Source: Ruminococcus sp. UBA4383
Lineage (GTDB): Bacteria; Bacillota; Clostridia; Oscillospirales; Ruminococcaceae
DNA: 9,071 bases
Reading direction: 5' to 3'
Assembly (NCBI GenBank): GCA_002389995.1
Contig: DGRR01000136.1
Location: 1 to 9,071 of the forward strand
Shown: positions 6,021 to 9,071 of the stretch, piece by piece
Position numbering within the stretch: the stretch's first letter is position 1
Layout: each line of letters starts with the position of its first letter
Translations under genes and position numbers: made by a program
Notes under the pieces: model-generated
Database searches by the model: none
What the model saw: the letters and a program-made list of their open reading frames with translations, nothing else
Told to the model about the DNA's origin: nothing

Positions 6021-6036
6021 TCCCGTTTTTACGGGA
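6021..6036 (-). promoter_or_regulatory. 5'-leader hairpin of the LCP-like operon
   Basis: TCCCGT (6021-6026) pairs with ACGGGA (6031-6036) around a 4-nt loop, a 6-bp GC-rich stem a few bases upstream of the minus-strand ribosome binding site AAAGGAG. It lies inside the predicted leader. On the minus strand no T-run follows, so it is not a terminator there. It could stabilise the mRNA 5' end or affect initiation; this is inferred only from its location. Confidence 0.45.
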
Positions 6037-6045
6037 TATTATTTC

Positions 6046-6074
6046 ATTATTCGATGCATACGCATCATTTTAAA
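6046..6074 (-). promoter_or_regulatory. Candidate promoter and operator of the LCP-tatD-PP2C-dockerin operon
   Basis: On the minus strand, TTTAAA (6074-6069) and AATAAT (6051-6046) are separated by exactly 17 nt, giving a moderate sigma-A match (4/6 and 5/6). The spacer contains the inverted repeat GATGC-4 nt-GCATC (6053-6066), a possible operator. Transcription would start near 6039, just ahead of the leader hairpin. This is the best candidate in the 137-nt gap between the SLOG gene and the operon, but read-through from the SLOG promoter is also possible. Confidence 0.45.
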
Positions 6075-6103
6075 AAAATGTGCTGAAAAATTCATGTGAC
6101 CCC

Positions 6104-6131
6104 TTGCAAAATTCCGCAGAAGTGGTATAAT
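6104..6131 (+). promoter_or_regulatory. Plus-strand sigma-A-like promoter facing into the SLOG gene's 3' end
   Basis: TTGCAA (6104-6109), a 16-nt spacer and a perfect TATAAT (6126-6131) form a good sigma-A promoter on the plus strand. Its predicted start, near 6138, lies at the stop codon of the minus-strand SLOG gene, so the transcript would run antisense through that gene. The only open reading frame beginning at the predicted transcript 5' end is about 9 codons long. Confidence 0.55.
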
Positions 6132-6134
6132 AGT

Positions 6135-6824
6135 TTATGGAATGTCGTAGAGATATTCAGATATGAGATTTATTTCATCTTCTATGCGGTTTTTATCCGT
6201 GCCTGCCTTGTCTATGACTGTATATATGTCATTGATACTGAAGCAGTGAATTTTTTTATTTTTGCGTCTTGCATAGTTTACAGTCTGATAAGTTCCCGAA
6301 CGGTAGCTGTTATCATTGAGAAAAGCTATGACCTCCGAAGATTTTTCAACCATGAAGTAATTTCTTTCACGGTAGACAAATGGAGAAGAAAATTTTGTGA
6401 TATTCTTTCCGTATGTTATCTGGGCTTCATCATTTACAACAGTGAGAATATCCGCATTTTTTTCGACTTTTTCGAGAATCGTGAGATATGGCGGCTTAAA
6501 GAACTGTGAATGCTTTATAAATGGCATGGCGCATATAAGCTTTAAATTTTTTTCGGATTTTATACTGCATATATACTCGGCAGCCCGAAGGTCAGTACCT
6601 TCCGCAAGACCGCTGATGAATGTGTCAAATCCACGATTTACTGCTATATTGATGAAGCTGAAAAGCATTTTTCTCACAGCAAACACAGTTGCATCTGAAT
6701 CATCTTTTTTATGCGGTATGATTGACTTATCACGATGACCTGATATACACACAGTTCTTTTCATATCTGAATTAACTTCACAGGCAGGACATACGGGCAT
6801 TCCTGAATTTAAAGAATACAGCAT
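6135..6824 (-). CDS. SLOG/DUF1273 (YpsA-like) Rossmann-fold protein
   Basis: This 229-aa cytoplasmic protein resembles the SLOG (SMF/DprA-LOG) superfamily, DUF1273/YpsA branch, Rossmann-like folds thought to bind nucleotide or nucleotide-derived ligands. Visible motifs are CISGHRD (26-32), FISGLAEGTDLRAAE (69-83), LICAMPF (96-102), ADILTVVND (124-132), YRERNYFMVEKSSEVIAF (151-168) and GTYQTVNYARRKNKK (177-191). A short N-terminal extension of about 21 residues precedes the domain and contains C12-P-A-C15, a CxxC pair. The start is secure: AGGAGG lies 6-7 nt upstream of the ATG, and a perfectly spaced promoter lies behind it. The exact function is not known. Neighbours are the envelope operon downstream and divergent alr. 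Confidence 0.87.
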   Translation of the reverse strand: MLYSLNSGMPVCPACEVNSDMKRTVCISGHRDKSIIPHKKDDSDATVFAVRKMLFSFINIAVNRGFDTFISGLAEGTDLRAAEYICSIKSEKNLKLICAMPFIKHSQFFKPPYLTILEKVEKNADILTVVNDEAQITYGKNITKFSSPFVYRERNYFMVEKSSEVIAFLNDNSYRSGTYQTVNYARRKNKKIHCFSINDIYTVIDKAGTDKNRIEDEINLISEYLYDIP

Positions 6825-6857
6825 CGGAAACCTCCTGAATTATCAGCAATATAATAT

Positions 6858-6886
6858 ATTATATCATATGTTCCTGAACTTTTCAA
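6858..6886 (-). promoter_or_regulatory. Sigma-A promoter of the SLOG gene
   Basis: On the minus strand, TTGAAA (6886-6881) and a perfect TATAAT (6863-6858) are exactly 17 nt apart, near-consensus for housekeeping sigma factor. The start would fall near 6851, giving a leader of about 27 nt with AGGAGG. Two inverted repeats overlap it: AACTT-6 nt-AAGTT around the -35 (6877-6892) and GTTC-CT-GAAC in the spacer (6870-6879). Either could be an operator. On the plus strand, no comparably clear promoter for alr is visible between here and 6978. Confidence 0.82.
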
Positions 6887-6977
6887 GAAGTTTTTTCACC
6901 TGTAACTTTTTTTTAATAGTTAAGGGCTGAAAGATGAATATTCCGTGCTGAATTTAAGACAAAGAAAGGATAATATC

Positions 6978-8114
6978 ATGAAACCATATCTGAAAAGGGC
7001 TTGGGCAGAGGTATATCTGAGCCGTCTTGAAAATAATGTAAAAATAATTAAAAATCTCAACTCGCAGGAAACTCAGGTCATGGCGGTTGTCAAAGCCGAT
7101 GCCTACGGTCACGGGGACGAACATATAATAAGATTTCTCTATGAAAAATGTGCAGTAAATTATTTTGCCGTTTCAAATCTTGATGAGGCGATAGCTGTCA
7201 GAAAATACGCTCCCGATTCTGAAATACTCATACTCGGCTATACTCCTCCCGAATATGCACACGAAATCTCCATGTACAATATAATTCAGGGAGTTGTATC
7301 AACTGAATATGCAAATCAGCTTGTTAAAAATACTCCTGAAACTCTGCGCTGTCATGTTAAAATTGATACAGGTATGGGAAGAATAGGTCTTAAACATGAA
7401 AATCCGCAGTCATGTGCTGATGAAATCGCTGAAATGATGAAAATAAACAAACTCTCCGTAGAGGGAATCTATACACATTTTGCGGTTGCTGACAGCGATA
7501 ATCCCGACAATATTGCATATACCGACAAACAGGAGAAATTTATCCTTGATACATATGACTGTCTTTGCGAAATGGGTATAAAATTAAAGCACTGTCATTT
7601 TATGAACAGTGCTGCAACCTGTTACAGAAATAATCCGAGGTCAACTCTTTCAAGGGCAGGAATAATTCTCTACGGTCTGCACCCTGATACAAGCCTTGAA
7701 ATTCCTGCGGGTCTTGAACCTGTAATGGATTTGAAAGCAGTCATATCCCATGTGAAAACGGTAAACAAGGGCGACTGCATAAGCTACGGACGCACATTCA
7801 GGGCTGAACATGAAATGAAAATAGCTACTGTAACAATAGGCTATGCTGACGGATATTCAAGGCTTCTGAGTTCAAAGGGCGAAATTCTTGTCCACGGAAA
7901 AAGATGCAGAATCACAGGCAGAGTATGCATGGACCAGCTTATGATAGACGTTTCCGATATCCCTGACGTAAAGGCAGGAGATATCGTCACCCTTATAGGA
8001 AAAGACGGTGACGACTGCATAACAGCTGATGAACTGGCTGATATATACGGTACAATAGGATATGAAGTAGTATGCGGAATATCAAAGAGAGTGCCGAGAA
8101 TATATATAGACTGA
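6978..8114 (+). CDS. alr: Alanine racemase
   Basis: This PLP-dependent enzyme interconverts L- and D-alanine to supply D-Ala for peptidoglycan. It is 378 aa with the usual two-domain layout: an N-terminal TIM barrel and a C-terminal beta domain. Signatures are AVVKADAYGHG (36-46) with PLP Lys39, KIDTGMGRIGL (128-138), SAATCYRNN (211-219), LSRAGIILYGLHP (224-236), ISYGRTF (268-274) with catalytic Tyr270, TIGYADGYSRLLS (286-298) and RITGRVCMDQLMID (311-324). The ATG at 6978 is chosen because AAAGGA lies 7 nt upstream; an in-frame GTG at 6945 has no ribosome binding site and would only add 11 residues. It is followed after 11 nt by the radical SAM gene, so the two are probably cotranscribed. Confidence 0.97.
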   Translation: MKPYLKRAWAEVYLSRLENNVKIIKNLNSQETQVMAVVKADAYGHGDEHIIRFLYEKCAVNYFAVSNLDEAIAVRKYAPDSEILILGYTPPEYAHEISMYNIIQGVVSTEYANQLVKNTPETLRCHVKIDTGMGRIGLKHENPQSCADEIAEMMKINKLSVEGIYTHFAVADSDNPDNIAYTDKQEKFILDTYDCLCEMGIKLKHCHFMNSAATCYRNNPRSTLSRAGIILYGLHPDTSLEIPAGLEPVMDLKAVISHVKTVNKGDCISYGRTFRAEHEMKIATVTIGYADGYSRLLSSKGEILVHGKRCRITGRVCMDQLMIDVSDIPDVKAGDIVTLIGKDGDDCITADELADIYGTIGYEVVCGISKRVPRIYID

Positions 8115-8125
8115 GGAGAATTTAT

Positions 8126-8740
8126 ATGAAAAAAGCTATGACAATATCCTATGAAGTAGGAGATAATCTTTATCTGAACTTCACAAATAAATGTCCCTGT
8201 GCCTGTACATTCTGCATAAGAAACAATGCGGACGGCGCATATGGTTCAGACCCCTTGTGGCTTGAACATGAACCCTCCGCAGAGGAAATATATGCAGATT
8301 TAGAAAAGCGTGACATTAAAAAATATAAGGAAATAGTATTCTGCGGATATGGTGAACCTACCTGCCGTCTTGAAGTTCTTCTTGAAATAGCAGATTATCT
8401 TAAAAAGTCACCTGAATGTCCGAAACTCCGCATAAATACAAACGGTCTGGGCGACCTTGTGAACGGACGCAGTATAGCAGATGAAATCTGCAACGCTGTC
8501 GATATCGTTTCCGTAAGCCTTAATGCAGGAACAAAAGAAGAATATATGGCTGTTACAAGACCTAAGTATGAAAATGCTTTTGAGGCTATGCAGAAATTTA
8601 CTGCGGACTGCGTAAAAACAGGCAAATGTGAAGTTATAATGTCGGTAGTTGATGTTATACCGCCCGAACAGATTGAGGCATCACGCATGATTTGTGAAAA
8701 GCTCGGAGCAAAACTCAGGGTACGAAAATATGATGAATAA
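8126..8740 (+). CDS. Radical SAM protein, TatD-associated type
   Basis: This is a compact 204-aa radical SAM protein. The CX3CX2C iron-sulfur cluster motif is at C23, C27 and C30 (CPCACTFC), followed by a G-x-G-E-P motif, FCGYGEPT (72-79), the equivalent of the SAM-binding GGE. Further conserved stretches are LWLEHEPSAEEI (44-55), RINTNGLGDLVNGR (102-115) and VSVSLNAGTKEEY (128-140). The pattern strongly recalls the radical SAM family named for linkage to TatD hydrolases, whose substrate is unknown to me. A tatD gene is in this window, but 3 kb away on the other strand and not adjacent. The start is set by AGGAG (8114-8118), 7 nt before the ATG; the longer frame from 8072 overlaps alr and lacks support. 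It shares its transcript with alr and ends 6 nt before a terminator hairpin. Confidence 0.93.
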   Translation: MKKAMTISYEVGDNLYLNFTNKCPCACTFCIRNNADGAYGSDPLWLEHEPSAEEIYADLEKRDIKKYKEIVFCGYGEPTCRLEVLLEIADYLKKSPECPKLRINTNGLGDLVNGRSIADEICNAVDIVSVSLNAGTKEEYMAVTRPKYENAFEAMQKFTADCVKTGKCEVIMSVVDVIPPEQIEASRMICEKLGAKLRVRKYDE

Positions 8741-8770
8741 AAAAAGCGGGACGATTTGTCCCGTTTTTTC
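8740..8770 (+). terminator. Bidirectional terminator between radical SAM gene and unknown gene
   Basis: CGGGAC (8747-8752) and GTCCCG (8758-8763) form a perfect 6-bp GC-rich stem with a 5-nt loop, flanked by six A bases upstream and six T bases downstream. The A/T symmetry lets it work on both strands. It closes the alr-radical SAM transcript and also the convergent minus-strand gene, whose stop codon (8771-8769) directly abuts it. Confidence 0.92.
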
Positions 8771-9071
8771 ATATAGTGGAATGTAATTTTTTCCGCATAT
8801 AACATTCTTTCAGAACAACTGCACTGAACTGGGATTTTGCGAAGCGTTCAACCCTTATAGCGGAGCGGTTTTTTTCTGTTTCATATTTTGATTCAGGAAC
8901 GACTTTAATATTTGTTTTTTCGTTGAACACCACAAAATAGAAGAACAGGTCATCAGGGTTATTCTGAATAGATGAGATACATTTATATCTCAGAAAAATA
9001 AATTCGCTGATATATTCTTCCGAATTATTTTCGCATATTTTGTCATAGTAGACTTTTTCTTTTTCATTGAG
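8769..9071 (-). CDS. Unrecognised protein, partial (N-terminus outside window)
   Basis: On the minus strand an open frame of 100 codons runs from the window edge to TGA (8771-8769) with no internal stop and no visible start, so only the C-terminal part is present. The sequence begins LNEKEKVYYDKICENNSEEY and continues with ISEFIFLRYK, DDLFFYFVVFN and KNRSAIRVERFAKSQF, ending MRKKLHSTI. It is rich in Lys, Glu, Asn and aromatic residues, soluble in appearance, with no signal or transmembrane segment in this part. I do not recognise a family. The shared terminator directly after its stop supports it as a real gene. Confidence 0.7.
   Translation of the reverse strand, partial: LNEKEKVYYDKICENNSEEYISEFIFLRYKCISSIQNNPDDLFFYFVVFNEKTNIKVVPESKYETEKNRSAIRVERFAKSQFSAVVLKECYMRKKLHSTI

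Noticed and set aside
6096..6509. Plus-strand 137-codon ORF downstream of the antisense promoter
   Set aside because: It starts at a GTG upstream of the promoter's own transcription start, has no ribosome binding site, and mirrors the conserved SLOG coding sequence.
6397..6738. Second plus-strand ORF opposite the SLOG gene
   Set aside because: It is a shadow of the conserved FISGLAEGTD region; no motif or ribosome binding site.
6945..6977. GTG at 6945 as the alr start
   Set aside because: No ribosome binding site precedes it; the ATG at 6978 has AAAGGA at good spacing and matches the usual N-terminus of the family.
8072..8125. Longer N-terminus for the radical SAM protein
   Set aside because: It would overlap the alr 3' end and ignore the strong AGGAG site before the ATG at 8126.
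8395..8805. Minus-strand 136-codon ORF across the radical SAM gene and terminator
   Set aside because: It is antisense to a clear radical SAM coding region and runs through a terminator hairpin.

Overview
The window looks like a chromosomal segment of a low-GC Clostridia species, most likely Oscillospiraceae/Ruminococcus-like. The reasons are strong AGGAGG-type ribosome binding sites, AT-rich intergenic DNA, typical Clostridia housekeeping proteins, and a secreted protein ending in a dockerin module, as found in cellulosome-bearing ruminococci. This placement is inferred from sequence character, not from a database match.

Layout. Bases 1-322 are the tail of an rRNA operon: the last bases of 23S rRNA, a complete 5S rRNA, a CAT-anticodon tRNA (probably tRNA-Ile2), and a strong hairpin-plus-T-run terminator. 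A very short pyrophosphatase-like gene (334-657) starts directly behind that terminator with no room for its own promoter downstream of the tRNA. It ends in a second terminator that it shares with the convergent branched-chain aminotransferase gene ilvE (694-1761, minus). Upstream of ilvE, on the same strand, is a 42-codon gene for a small membrane protein (1810-1938, minus). It has a near-perfect ribosome binding site and an extended -10 promoter that overlaps a 15-bp palindrome.

Bases 2049-5997 hold a tight four-gene operon on the minus strand. In transcription order it encodes a membrane-anchored LytR-CpsA-Psr-like protein lacking several signature residues, a TatD-family metal-dependent hydrolase, a PP2C-type Ser/Thr phosphatase, and a secreted protein with five bacterial Ig-like (BIG2) repeats and a C-terminal dockerin. 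Spacings are 4 nt, 1 nt and a 4-nt ATGA overlap, so the envelope, signalling and secreted products are probably made together. Next comes a minus-strand SLOG/DUF1273 (YpsA-like) gene (6135-6824) with an excellent sigma-A promoter. A plus-strand promoter-like sequence also lies at its 3' end and points antisense into it.

On the plus strand, alanine racemase (alr, 6978-8114) is followed 11 nt later by a TatD-associated radical SAM gene (8126-8740) and a bidirectional terminator. The window closes inside an unrecognised minus-strand gene (8769-9071, partial).

No IS element, phage gene or CRISPR array was seen. The most unusual items are the LCP-like/TatD/PP2C/BIG2-dockerin operon, the small membrane protein in front of ilvE with its palindromic promoter, and the antisense promoter at the end of the SLOG gene.
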